Position numbers and translations under genes: made by a program. DNA of 64,000 bases, taken from NCBI RefSeq assembly GCF_002003465.1, contig NZ_BDDQ01000003.1, positions 63 through 64,062 on the forward strand. Reading direction: 5' to 3'. This DNA is from Caenibacillus caldisaponilyticus (lineage in GTDB: Bacteria > Bacillota > Bacilli > Bacillales > Sporolactobacillaceae). Shown here piece after piece: positions 44,107 to 52,798 of the stretch (position 1 is its first letter; every line of letters begins with the position of its first letter). The notes below the pieces were generated by a model. The model ran no database searches. It saw only the letters and a list, made by a program, of their open reading frames with translations, and had not been told where the DNA came from.

Positions 44107-45414
44107 TTATGAGGCGTTTTGGCTGTTTGTTGTTGAAGACGGCGTTTTTCCGATGGGATATAAATAAAAGCATAAGAGAGACAGCAGCAAAAAGGCGATC
44201 GGCACGGCGGACAGCAATAGCCGGAAGCCCCATAGCGCCGCCTCCGGCTGGACGGTCTGTCTCGCCGAATAGCCCGTGGACGCCAGCATCCATCCCATGA
44301 TGACGGCTTGAAGCGAGACGCTCCAGCGGACGATGAAGCCGTTGACGCCGAAATACAGGCCTTCACGGCGCAGGCCGGTGCGCTTTTCATCTTCATCGAT
44401 GATCTCGGCGAGCATGACGTCCAACAGGACGATGAGGCCTGCCAATCCGACGCCGACACCGGCCGACGTGACGATGCCGAAAGCGAACGTACGGATCGCG
44501 GCGAACGGCAAGAGGGCGATGAGGAGAAGGCCGGTCGCGGCGAGCGCCGTTTTCCTCGGTCCGAAGCGCCGGGCCGCTTTTCCCCACAGATAAACGCACG
44601 GGATGGCCGTCAAAAAGATCGCGCCGAGCATGGCGGAATGTTCGGCGTCGGAGATGTGCAAGACATATTTTGAGAAAAACGGCAGCGCCGCCGGCAGGAG
44701 CGCAAACGTCAATTGGGCGAAAAAACTGCCCGCCACGTACCAAATGAACGAGCGGTTCACCAATGCATCGCGCAGCGCTTGAACCAAAGGGATCGGACGA
44801 TTCGGCATGCGCGGGTTTTCCCGTATTCCGGTGAGGGTGAAGGCAAAGACGAGGCCGACCAGTACTCCGAAGAGGATCCCCATCGCTGGCCAGCCGACGC
44901 TTCCGTAAATCAGCGGCGGCAAGGCGACGCCGACGATCATGCCGACGAGGCCGAACATTTGCCGCCATGAAGAAACTTCGGTCCGCGTTTTCAAATCGGG
45001 ATACATTTCCGGATAGAGCGCCGTCCAGTTGAGAACGACGAGCACGAACAACGTATCGTAAATCAAGACGGCGACGAGAAAATAGCCGAATATGAGATGG
45101 CTTGGCACAAAGGGGCACCACAATAGGGCAAAGCTGGCCGCAAGCGGCGCAAAACCGATGGCGATGTAAGGCGTGCGCCGGCCCCAGCGGCTTTGGGTGT
45201 GGTCGGACAGATAGCCGAATATGGGATTCCAAAGCGCGTTCACCATGCCGTGAAGGACCATGGCGAAGCTGAGCCATGCCGGCGGGACGTTCAACACGTC
45301 GGCATAGTAGAAGACGATATACGTCGCAAAGGCCTGGCTCATGAGCTGGATCGCAAAATGGCCGGAGCTGTAGGCGACTTTTTTGCTTCCTGTTGCACGC
45401 GTTTGAGCGTTCAT
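44107..45414 (-). CDS. GPH-family (MelB-like) sugar:cation symporter
   Basis: 435 residues, about twelve helices. Near the N-terminus YADVLNVPP then NPIFGYLSDHTQSRWGRRTPYIAIG (about 60-84), the GPH signature loop. C-terminal helix pair and YPIGKTP tail. Predicted to take up a glycoside or sugar with a cation. ATG 45414 follows AGAGGGAG. Downstream of the PIG-L gene by 40 bp on the same strand, so they form an operon. Confidence 0.85.
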   Translation of the reverse strand: MNAQTRATGSKKVAYSSGHFAIQLMSQAFATYIVFYYADVLNVPPAWLSFAMVLHGMVNALWNPIFGYLSDHTQSRWGRRTPYIAIGFAPLAASFALLWCPFVPSHLIFGYFLVAVLIYDTLFVLVVLNWTALYPEMYPDLKTRTEVSSWRQMFGLVGMIVGVALPPLIYGSVGWPAMGILFGVLVGLVFAFTLTGIRENPRMPNRPIPLVQALRDALVNRSFIWYVAGSFFAQLTFALLPAALPFFSKYVLHISDAEHSAMLGAIFLTAIPCVYLWGKAARRFGPRKTALAATGLLLIALLPFAAIRTFAFGIVTSAGVGVGLAGLIVLLDVMLAEIIDEDEKRTGLRREGLYFGVNGFIVRWSVSLQAVIMGWMLASTGYSARQTVQPEAALWGFRLLLSAVPIAFLLLSLLCFYLYPIGKTPSSTTNSQNAS

Positions 45415-45454
45415 TTTTTCTCCCTCTGTTTTGGCCGGACATCTGGCGCCTGTT

Positions 45455-46207
45455 TTACATCTCGGCGGCGTCAACGTTCATGTGCAGCATGACCGGCGTC
45501 AGCACTTTAAACGCTTCCGCCAGCTTCCAAGGTGTGTCAGCTTTTTTCGCGTATTCCCGCGCTTTCGTCGTCAAATATTCTTTGACGAAGGCGAAATATT
45601 CGCCGCTGAATTGACTCTTGTGCGCGCCGATGGCCGCCAGTTTCTTCTCCCAATAGGGGTCGGCTGCGATGAAGGCATTCGGTGCACGCGTCGTATAGAA
45701 GGCGACGGCGTGCACGGCGTGAGGGGCAAGGCCTTGGTGCCGATGCTCCGGGAAAAAATGCGGATTCCCGCTCGTTAAAGCACAAAAGGCGGCGACCTGT
45801 CCGGTGACGATGTGATCGAGATGCCCTTCATATGGAAGCCAAGGATCGACGGTAAAAAGGATTTCCGGTCGAACCGTGCGGATCACCCGGGTCATCGCTT
45901 CCCGCAGCTGTTCTGTATCGCGAAGGCGGCCGTCGGGAAAACCGAGCCAATGAAAATGAGAGACGCCGAGGATGCGGCCGGCCGCTTCGTGTTCCTGGCG
46001 GCGCATGGCGGCGATTTGTTCCGGCGCCGCATGGGGGTCGTCGCTGCCGGCTCGGCCGTCGGTGACCGTTAAATAATGGACATCGCATCCTCGGTCGGCG
46101 AGCCAGGCCACCGTGGCGCCGGCGCCGATTTCGTTGTCGTCGGGATGGGGTTGAATGAACAGTGCCCGCTTGATCTCCGTCAGGCGGTTGACATCAAACA
46201 CATTCAC
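45455..46207 (-). CDS. PIG-L/LmbE-family N-deacetylase
   Basis: 250 residues. PHPDDNEIGAG near 18-28 is the zinc motif (His, Asp, Asp) of the family; the distal zinc histidine is in GHLDHIVTG near 125. These enzymes remove acetyl from N-acetylglucosamine derivatives (chitobiose, GlcNAc-PI, GlcNAc-malate of bacillithiol synthesis). It differs from BshB in context: it pairs with a sugar carrier and lies near an orphan EIIB, which would fit amino-sugar use. GTG 46207 follows GGAGGAG. Confidence 0.87.
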   Translation of the reverse strand: MNVFDVNRLTEIKRALFIQPHPDDNEIGAGATVAWLADRGCDVHYLTVTDGRAGSDDPHAAPEQIAAMRRQEHEAAGRILGVSHFHWLGFPDGRLRDTEQLREAMTRVIRTVRPEILFTVDPWLPYEGHLDHIVTGQVAAFCALTSGNPHFFPEHRHQGLAPHAVHAVAFYTTRAPNAFIAADPYWEKKLAAIGAHKSQFSGEYFAFVKEYLTTKAREYAKKADTPWKLAEAFKVLTPVMLHMNVDAAEM

Positions 46208-46438
46208 AGCCGTCTCCTCCGTTCTCCGGCTTCTTGTCCGCATCAGAAATGTTATTATTATAAATATTCTTACCGAACGAAGACGATTCCTGCCTGGATA
46301 TTCGCGTGATCATGCCGACTGTAAAAAGGGATTTTTCAAGACGCTGCCGGCAGCGGTTCGGGCGGATAAAGAGGATAAACAACGCCATTGTTTTCGATTA
46401 TAATAGGATGAAACCGATTACAAAAGAGGGGTGCTCCG

Positions 46439-46759
46439 ATGGTCAACATTCTTCTCGTCTGCGCCGCGGGCATGTCGACCAGTTTGCTCGTCGCCAAAAT
46501 GGAAAACGCGGCCAAAGCCCGAGCGCTTGAAGTGAACATCCGGGCGGTTGCCGTATCCGAGGCCGCTCGCCATCTCGATCAAGCCGACGTGGTGCTCCTC
46601 GGCCCGCAAGTCCGTTATATGGTTGATAAGGTGCAAAAAGACGCCGAGCCATACGGGATCCGCGTCGGGGTCATCGATCCGGTGCATTACGGAATGATCC
46701 ATGGGGACGCCGTCCTTCAACAAGCTTTGCGGCTGCAAGGAAGTCACGAGAATTTATAA
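46439..46759 (+). CDS. Orphan PTS EIIB, lactose/cellobiose family
   Basis: 106 residues. Phosphocysteine Cys8 in CAAGMSTSLLVAKM and VVLLGPQVRYM near 56-66. By eye it is very like domain 2 of the tandem EIIB at 9947, closer than to the EIIB at 22866. No EIIC or EIIA is adjacent, so it must work with components elsewhere or act in regulation. ATG follows GAGGGGTG. Divergent from the PIG-L gene. Confidence 0.88.
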   Translation: MVNILLVCAAGMSTSLLVAKMENAAKARALEVNIRAVAVSEAARHLDQADVVLLGPQVRYMVDKVQKDAEPYGIRVGVIDPVHYGMIHGDAVLQQALRLQGSHENL

Positions 46760-46979
46760 TCGGAGCGGCGGTCGAGCCATCTCGAGCTTACGGTAGGAAA
46801 GGCCATGGCTCGCCGCGGCTTTGCCAGGGCGCCTGGGCCATCAGCGGAAAAGATGAGAAAGCCCATCCCGAAATCCTTAAACCCGGTTGCCCCGATCCCC
46901 GCCGCGCCGATGCTTCCGTTTTAAAGCGGCCCCCTTCCGTTTATGCTATAGTAGGCAATGGAATCGGGAGGGGTTATCT

Positions 46980-48233
46980 ATGTACGATGTGATCGTCGTC
47001 GGCGGCGGACCGGCGGGATTGATGGCTTCGGTCGCGGCGGCCGAGCACGGCGCGCGCGTCCTTTTGGTCGACAAAGGGGACAAGCTCGGGCGCAAGCTGG
47101 CCATTTCGGGCGGCGGCCGTTGCAATGTGACGAACCGCATGCCGATCCCCGAACTCATCCGCCACATTCCCGGAAACGGCAAATTTTTATACAGCGCGTT
47201 TTCGGTGTTTAACAATGAAGATATCATCCGCTTTTTTGAAAATCTCGGCATTCGATTGAAAGAGGAAGATTTCGGCCGGATGTTTCCGGTGACCGACAGC
47301 GCGAAAACCGTCGTCCGCGCCCTCGTCCAAAAGGTGAAAGATCTTGGGGTGGAAATCCGGGTGAACGCGCCGGTGGCGAATGTTCTGTATGAAGAAGGGA
47401 GAACGACCGGTGTGGTCCCCGCCTCCGGGGAAAAGATCCGGGCCCGGAACGTCATCGTCGCCGTCGGCGGCAAGTCCGTGCCGCAGACGGGATCGACTGG
47501 GGATGGCTACCCGTGGGCGGAGGCGGCCGGGCATACGATCACCGATCTTTATCCGACCGAGGTCCCGCTCACATCGAATGAACCGTTCATTCAGGCGAGA
47601 ACGCTGCAAGGTTTATCGCTCCGCGATGTCGCGGTATCGGTCCGCGATCCGAAAGGGAAAATCCTCATCACGCATCGTTGGGATATGATCTTTACCCATT
47701 TCGGGCTGTCCGGTCCTGCCGTCTTGCGCGCGAGCCAATTCGTCGTCAAAGCCTTGAAAAAGTTCAAGACCGATGCGATCGATGTGTTGATCGACGCACT
47801 CCCCGACGAGAACGAGGAAACCGTTTTTCAAATGTTGATGAAGCGGATACAACAGCAGCCGAAAAAAGCGGTGAAAAACGTGTGGAAGGGGATCGTGCCG
47901 GAGCGGTATCTCGTGTTTTTGCTCGAACGGATGGGCATCCATCCGGATGCCACATTTCACGACCTGCCGAAAAACAAAGTGCGGGATCTGGCGCACGCGT
48001 TGAAAGCCTTCGCCGTGAAAGTGAACGGGACGCTGCCGATCGAAAAGGCGTTCATCACTGGCGGCGGCGTGTCGTTAAAAGAAATTGATCCGAAAACGAT
48101 GGCGTCCAAGTTAATGCCCGGTTTGTATTTTTGCGGCGAAATTTTGGACATCCACGGCTACACCGGCGGCTACAACATCACCGCCGCATTTGCGACCGGC
48201 TACACGGCGGGCCGCGCCGCCGCCATGCGTTGA
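46980..48233 (+). CDS. ytfP: Flavoprotein of the HI0933/YtfP family
   Basis: 417 residues. FAD-binding dinucleotide motif [12 protein letters not shown] at 6-17, then [18 protein letters not shown] near 36-53, typical of the family, and a C-terminal [24 protein letters not shown] near 383-406. An NAD(P)/FAD-dependent oxidoreductase whose substrate is not firmly known. ATG 46980 with GGGAGGGG 7 nt upstream. Monocistronic. Confidence 0.92.
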   Translation: MYDVIVVGGGPAGLMASVAAAEHGARVLLVDKGDKLGRKLAISGGGRCNVTNRMPIPELIRHIPGNGKFLYSAFSVFNNEDIIRFFENLGIRLKEEDFGRMFPVTDSAKTVVRALVQKVKDLGVEIRVNAPVANVLYEEGRTTGVVPASGEKIRARNVIVAVGGKSVPQTGSTGDGYPWAEAAGHTITDLYPTEVPLTSNEPFIQARTLQGLSLRDVAVSVRDPKGKILITHRWDMIFTHFGLSGPAVLRASQFVVKALKKFKTDAIDVLIDALPDENEETVFQMLMKRIQQQPKKAVKNVWKGIVPERYLVFLLERMGIHPDATFHDLPKNKVRDLAHALKAFAVKVNGTLPIEKAFITGGGVSLKEIDPKTMASKLMPGLYFCGEILDIHGYTGGYNITAAFATGYTAGRAAAMR

Positions 48234-48326
48234 GGCCGCCTGATTTGACGCGCTTTCCGGCTCAGGCGTCCAATTTGAGACTGTCACAGTCGGACGAATC
48301 TGCCAAATGAGTCCGCCCGTTCATAA

Positions 48327-48352
48327 TAAAAAAGCCGGGGCATGGCCCCGGC
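48327..48352 (-). terminator. Terminator of the Rrf2/oxidoreductase genes
   Basis: On the minus strand GCCGGGGC / GCCCCGGC over a 3-nt loop, then seven Ts. It begins just after the stop codon at 48359. Confidence 0.93.
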
Positions 48353-48358
48353 AAACCG

Positions 48359-48994
48359 TTAATAGGCAACCGTAAATCGTTGGCGGATGAATTTCGGGTT
48401 TTCCGCCTCGTCCAGGATGGCGACCGCAAAATCTTCCGCGGAAATCCGGCTTTCGCCTTTTTCATCGGTCACGAGTTGGTTCGTGCCGGTGCGGTATTTC
48501 CCGGTTCTTTCCCCGGGCGCGATGAACGCGGCGGGGCTGATGTTGGTCCAGTCCAGCTCGGATTCCTGGCGATAAATGTCGAGGACTTCAGCGGCCGTTT
48601 GGGCAATCGCCTTCCACTCTTCCGGGAAATCCGGGGTGTTCATCAGTTGAACACCGGGGGCGACTTCCAGGCTTCCCGCGCCGTTCACCGCGATTAAACG
48701 GCGGACACCGGAACGTTTGACGCCTTCAATTAACGATTTCGACATGTCTATAAAGGTGCGTTCTTGCCCGGGATCCGGCCCGATCGAGCTGATGACGATG
48801 TCGTGGCCGCGCACGGCGTCGGCCACTTGGTCGGCATGGAGGACGTCGGCGGTGGCCACGTGCAAGTTGGCGTCCTGGACCGTCAGCTTCGCCGGATCGC
48901 GAACGACGGCGGTTACTTCATGATTGCGGTTCAGCGCTTCTTTTAAAATGCGTTGTCCGATCGTTCCCGTAGCGCCGAGCAAAGCGATTTTCAT
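48359..48994 (-). CDS. NmrA-like NAD(P)-binding oxidoreductase
   Basis: 211 residues. Rossmann start LLGATGTIGQRILKEAL at 5-21 and the atypical SDR motifs SSIGPDP and AVNGAGSL. Such proteins act as NAD(P)H-dependent reductases or redox sensors. It sits downstream of an Rrf2 regulator on the same strand, separated by a 30-bp palindrome, so it is probably the regulated gene. ATG 48994 follows AAAGGTGG. Confidence 0.87.
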   Translation of the reverse strand: MKIALLGATGTIGQRILKEALNRNHEVTAVVRDPAKLTVQDANLHVATADVLHADQVADAVRGHDIVISSIGPDPGQERTFIDMSKSLIEGVKRSGVRRLIAVNGAGSLEVAPGVQLMNTPDFPEEWKAIAQTAAEVLDIYRQESELDWTNISPAAFIAPGERTGKYRTGTNQLVTDEKGESRISAEDFAVAILDEAENPKFIRQRFTVAY

Positions 48995-49036
48995 GGTTCA
49001 TTCCACCTTTTCGCAGGATTCATAATTGAGAGGGCG

Positions 49037-49066
49037 TATTGTAACGTAACCGATTACGTTACAATA
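49037..49066. promoter_or_regulatory. Palindromic operator before the oxidoreductase gene
   Basis: TATTGTAACGTAA (49037-49049) and TTACGTTACAATA (49054-49066) form a perfect 13-bp dyad with a 4-bp centre. The half-site TGTAAC/GTTACA recurs at 49533-49551 upstream of the regulator. Confidence 0.8.
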
Positions 49067-49083
49067 TCTTTGTAAAACCGTTT

Positions 49084-49515
49084 CTACGATCCGATTTTTT
49101 CGTTTAGGTTTTCCACGAGCTGTTCCATCGTCACATCGGCCAAGATCTGCTCCATTGCCGCCTGGGCGCGCAACAGAATGAGTTGGAGGACGGCCTCGAT
49201 GTTGCCGCCCACCGGACACGCCGGATTGGGATGTTCATGGAATTGGAACAATTCTCCGCCGGGAACGGCGTCCACGGCCCGGTAGACGTCGAGCAACGTG
49301 ATGTCATCGAGGTCTTTGATCAAATATGCGCCACCGGAGCCCTTCGGTATCTTCACGAATCCGGCTTTTTTTAACATGCCCAAAATGCGGCGGATCACGA
49401 CGGGATGGGTATTGACGCTTTGCGCGATCCATTCCGAGGTGCAGTGCGCATCTTTTGCGATGGCCAATAGCGACAAAATGTGGACGGCAACAGAAAAACG
49501 GCTGCTGATTTTCAA
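49084..49515 (-). CDS. Rrf2-family transcriptional repressor
   Basis: 143 residues. Winged HTH (SSRFSVAVHILSLLAIA, then TSEWIAQSVNTHPVVIRRILGML near 27-49), dimer helix, and the wing GSGGAYLIKD. One cysteine in PACPVGG near 100; the three-cysteine iron-sulfur cluster of IscR/NsrR is missing, so sensing is probably by thiol or by another ligand, as in YwnA-type members. TTG 49515 is chosen with AGAGGG 8-10 nt upstream. Likely controls itself and the oxidoreductase. Confidence 0.88.
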   Translation of the reverse strand: MKISSRFSVAVHILSLLAIAKDAHCTSEWIAQSVNTHPVVIRRILGMLKKAGFVKIPKGSGGAYLIKDLDDITLLDVYRAVDAVPGGELFQFHEHPNPACPVGGNIEAVLQLILLRAQAAMEQILADVTMEQLVENLNEKIGS

Positions 49516-49532
49516 CGCGTTCACCCTCTTGT

Positions 49533-49551
49533 TGTAACCATTATAGTTACA
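49533..49551. promoter_or_regulatory. Operator upstream of the Rrf2 gene
   Basis: TGTAAC, seven bases, GTTACA. The same half-sites are in the larger palindrome at 49037-49066, pointing to autoregulation. Confidence 0.6.
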
Positions 49552-49644
49552 TTTTTGTGTGGAAGTCAACTTGGCCGACCTGTCCGGCCATCCATGGCGC
49601 CGGATGGGTGTTCCAAGCGGACGGGCATGTCGGCTATCTATGGA

Positions 49645-50811
49645 CTATGAAAACATTAAGTAGCGGGTGTGATATTTTACGCTCATCACAAGGCCGATGG
49701 ACATCATGCTGCCGAGCACGGAGCTTCCCCCGTAACTGATAAAGGGGAGCGGGATGCCGGTAATGGGCAAAAGGCCGATCACCATACCGATGTTCTCGAC
49801 CACGTGGAAGGAAAGCATGCCGACGACGCCGGCGCATAGATAACTGCCGAAAGCCTGGTTTGAATGGATGCCCGTCATGATGATGTGATAAATGAGGATG
49901 AAATAGAGGCAAATGACGAGCGCACCGCCGATGAAGCCGAAATGTTCGGTAATGACGCTAAAGATGAAATCGGTGTGGCTCTCGGGCAAATAGACGGCGT
50001 CGCTCGGGGAAAAGCCGCTGCCGTACACTTTCCCCGAACCGATCGCAAGCAGCGATTGATGGAGTTGATACGTCTGGTCGTTATTGATTTGCCCGCCGCT
50101 TAACCAACTCGTGATCCGGTTGAGCTGATACGTGTCGACGCCGATTTTCTTAAGCCATTCTCCGTAGCGGACGGCGATGTAAATGACCGCGCTCGCGAAG
50201 GCGGCGACGCCAGCGAACAACGGGATGAGGATTTTTCCGGAGATGCGCGAGGCGATCAGCATGGTAAAGTAAATGGCGATGATGACGAGCGAGGTGCCGA
50301 GATCGGGTTGCATCATGATGAAGGCGATCGGAACGAGCGTGATGAGCCCTGTTTTCAATACGAGCAGCCCATCGTCTTTTAATGTTTTGTTGTCCGGTTC
50401 ATTGAGATGGTGGCGGTCGATGACCCGGGCGAGACACACGATCAGAAAAGGCTTCATCAATTCCGAGGGTTGGAAGGTGCCGATGCCGGGAAATGAATAC
50501 CAGCTTTTCGCCCCGTTTCCGATATGGACGATGCTCGCGGGCGCGACCATCAAAAAACCGAGCGACGCCAGGCCGATCGCGTACAGCCCCCATGCCATTT
50601 TTTCGTATTGCTCCATATCAAAAAGCGTCATCGGCACGAGCATAACGGCGCCGACCAAAAACCACATCGCTTGTTTGACGGCGATATTGCCGAGCGACGA
50701 ATCGCTGAGTTGGGCGGCGTAAACCGCGACCAAACTGGTGGCGATCAACAGAAACAGGACGAACAACATATTGACATCGATGCGTCGGCCGATGGGGTTA
50801 TTCCGTTCCAT
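49645..50811 (-). CDS. rodA: RodA-type peptidoglycan glycosyltransferase (SEDS)
   Basis: 388 residues with ten membrane helices. SEDS marks: AKSWYSFPGIGTFQPSELMK near 106-125 with the catalytic-region residues, the extracellular loop YQLNRITSWLSGG near 232-244, LPESHTDFIFSVITEHFGF near 281-299 and GIPLPFISYGGSSVL near 355-369. It polymerises lipid II during cell elongation with a class B PBP. ATG 50811 follows GGAGGAGG. Similarity to RodA rather than FtsW or SpoVE is by eye. Confidence 0.88.
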   Translation of the reverse strand: MERNNPIGRRIDVNMLFVLFLLIATSLVAVYAAQLSDSSLGNIAVKQAMWFLVGAVMLVPMTLFDMEQYEKMAWGLYAIGLASLGFLMVAPASIVHIGNGAKSWYSFPGIGTFQPSELMKPFLIVCLARVIDRHHLNEPDNKTLKDDGLLVLKTGLITLVPIAFIMMQPDLGTSLVIIAIYFTMLIASRISGKILIPLFAGVAAFASAVIYIAVRYGEWLKKIGVDTYQLNRITSWLSGGQINNDQTYQLHQSLLAIGSGKVYGSGFSPSDAVYLPESHTDFIFSVITEHFGFIGGALVICLYFILIYHIIMTGIHSNQAFGSYLCAGVVGMLSFHVVENIGMVIGLLPITGIPLPFISYGGSSVLGSMMSIGLVMSVKYHTRYLMFS

Positions 50812-51133
50812 ACGGATGCCACCTCCTCCGCAACAAAAACCATGATTTTCCGCAAGGGTCAAACGATCATGGATGATCCCGAACGGCGTCGAAAGAAGGC
50901 TGGTCTACTCAATTTGATTACGAGCGCAATCCGCCTTCGGTTTCGTGCCGGAAAAATTGGCGATGGATTCTCCGGGAATGGCGCCGTTTCTTCGCAGCCA
51001 GGGAAAAAGGGACCAGCCCTCGTTTTTAGCCGTCACCCTGACGCCTCACTACAAAGGAAAAAAGATAGGAGGCTAGCCCCTATCTTATGAACAGTTCCGA
51101 TTGGATTGGGTTCGGACGGTCTAAATACGCCGG
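50812..51133. other. Region between pdxK and rodA
   Basis: No gene. A terminator for pdxK lies at 51057-51086; the rest probably holds the rodA promoter on the minus strand. Confidence 0.4.
51057..51086 (-). terminator. Terminator of pdxK
   Basis: On the minus strand AAGATAGG pairs with CCTATCTT over a short loop, followed by six Ts. Confidence 0.8.
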
Positions 51134-51943
51134 TTAGGCGTTCGCGCGCCGGCGGTAAGCGCCGTGGTCGACCGGCCCGACGTATTGGTTTAATTTCCAG
51201 CCGTTTTTGATCGCTTCCGTGATGAACGCTTTTGCGGTGCGAATCGCGTCTTTCACATCGGCGCCTTTGGCAAGTTCCGCGGTGATGGCCGCGGAAGACG
51301 TGCAGCCCGCGCCGTGCGTATACGTCGTGTCGATCCGTTCGCCTTCGAGAATTTCAAACGTCTTGCCGTCGTAAAGCACATCGACCGCTTTATCGTGTTG
51401 GATTTTGTTGCCGCCTTTGACGAGGACGTATTTGGCGCCGAGCTCATGGATGACGCTTGCCGCCTCTTTCATTTGCTCGATCGTCGTGATCGGCGGCATT
51501 TTCGCCAGTTTCGCCGCTTCGAAAAGGTTCGGCGTCGTGACCAACGCTCTTGGGATTAAGTATTCGCGCAAGCTTTCCGTGTTTTCCGGGTGGAGCTCTT
51601 CATCCGCGCCTTTGCACACCATGACCGGGTCAATGACCACTTTTTCGATGCCGTGGTCGTCGATGTATTTGGCCGTCAGTTCGATGATCGCCGGCGAACC
51701 GAGCATGCCCGTTTTCATCGCGTCCACACCGGCGCCGACGACGATCGTGTCCAGCTGGGCTTTGACCGTATCGACGTCCACCGGAAAGACGTTGTGGAAC
51801 CAACTATTATAAGGATCCATCGCGACGATCGTCGTTACGGCCGACATGCCGTAAACGCCGAGCTCTTGAAAGGTTTTTAAGTCCGCTTGCAGACCGGCTC
51901 CTCCCGAAGAGTCCGATCCCGCGACGGTTAATGCTTTTTTCAT
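51134..51943 (-). CDS. pdxK: Pyridoxine/pyridoxal/pyridoxamine kinase (ThiD-like PdxK)
   Basis: 269 residues. Ribokinase-fold kinase: TVAGSDSSGGAGLQADLKTF at 6-25, AMKTGML near 75, VVIDPVMVCKG near 103-113, and the anion-hole THGAGCTSSAA near 209-219 with its cysteine. Bacillus-type PdxK proteins of this branch phosphorylate the B6 vitamers and resemble ThiD, which phosphorylates HMP; DPYNSW and VDVLYDGKT are closer to PdxK. ATG 51943 follows AAGGAG. Monocistronic with its own terminator. Confidence 0.9.
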   Translation of the reverse strand: MKKALTVAGSDSSGGAGLQADLKTFQELGVYGMSAVTTIVAMDPYNSWFHNVFPVDVDTVKAQLDTIVVGAGVDAMKTGMLGSPAIIELTAKYIDDHGIEKVVIDPVMVCKGADEELHPENTESLREYLIPRALVTTPNLFEAAKLAKMPPITTIEQMKEAASVIHELGAKYVLVKGGNKIQHDKAVDVLYDGKTFEILEGERIDTTYTHGAGCTSSAAITAELAKGADVKDAIRTAKAFITEAIKNGWKLNQYVGPVDHGAYRRRANA

Positions 51944-52173
51944 TTTGCATTCTTCTCCTTCATAAAGAGGTTCGGAAATATCAATTTTATTATAATAATA
52001 ATCGCCGGCTTTCGCCAAACGGATGGACTTGCCGCTCACATCGCGTGATGCGGCGCTTCATGAATCATTGCTGGATCCATCAGCCGCTGACATGAACAAG
52101 CAAACATCATCCACATATGGGTGGAAGGTTCATGAGGCTATGTTCACCATCCGGAAGCGGTAAAAACAAACCC

Positions 52174-52201
52174 TAAAAAAATAAACAGTGAAATCACTGT
52201 T
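52174..52201 (-). terminator. Terminator overlapping the stop of the lipoprotein gene
   Basis: On the minus strand AACAGTGA / TCACTGTT stem followed by a run of Ts (TATTTTTTTA). The stem overlaps the last codons. Confidence 0.8.
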
Positions 52202-52742
52202 CATTTTTCGTTTTCTTTAGATCACTCAGCAGTTGGAAAATTTCTTCATACATTTCTTTTATATTTTTATCATTTTTAACATCGGCTTTTAGCCCGAATC
52301 CCCAAACTTTGAACTGACCGTTTTCTAATCCCAATACTCCCCAAGCGTATATGCCATCCTTTACGGTGATTCCCTCTTCATAAGATATGGATTTATCTGT
52401 AAACACATAATAAGGCTTTTCAGAACCGATAAAAAAAGTGGGGTAAGGCAATTTTTTATATAAATCGGCGTACTGTCCTTTATCCGCTTCGATGAGCCGA
52501 TCAGGCATTATAAATAAACCGTCCAGGTGATCATCGATCTTCCGGTTTAAGTCTTTTAAGTTTACCTTTTTGAATCGGACGTTTCGGTCATTTATCCCGG
52601 GAATTTTGCCAAAAACGCCGATGGTTAAGGATGCATGCTTGGTTTCATCGCTCTTGTACTCTGCGATTGAACACCCAATGATCAAAATGAACGTTGCCGT
52701 GATCAGGATTTGAACGAAAATGGCGGCGTATTTGTTTTTCAT
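52194..52742 (-). CDS. Lipoprotein of unknown function
   Basis: 182 residues. Lipoprotein signal ending IIGCS, Cys24. The rest is a small soluble domain with GLFIMPDRLIEADKGQYADLYKKL near 96 and a lysine-rich C-terminal helix. Family not recognised. ATG follows AAAGGAT. AT-richer than neighbours. It lies downstream of a second lipoprotein gene (56 bp) and is probably in one operon with it. Confidence 0.75.
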   Translation of the reverse strand: MKNKYAAIFVQILITATFILIIGCSIAEYKSDETKHASLTIGVFGKIPGINDRNVRFKKVNLKDLNRKIDDHLDGLFIMPDRLIEADKGQYADLYKKLPYPTFFIGSEKPYYVFTDKSISYEEGITVKDGIYAWGVLGLENGQFKVWGFGLKADVKNDKNIKEMYEEIFQLLSDLKKTKNEQ

Positions 52743-52798
52743 CTATCCTATCTATCCTTTCAGTCTAATAATCGCCCGCATCAAGGGTTGCATGGTTT

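Noticed and set aside
46760-46830. GC-rich partial inverted repeat after the orphan EIIB
   Set aside because: Arms pair imperfectly and no T-run follows.
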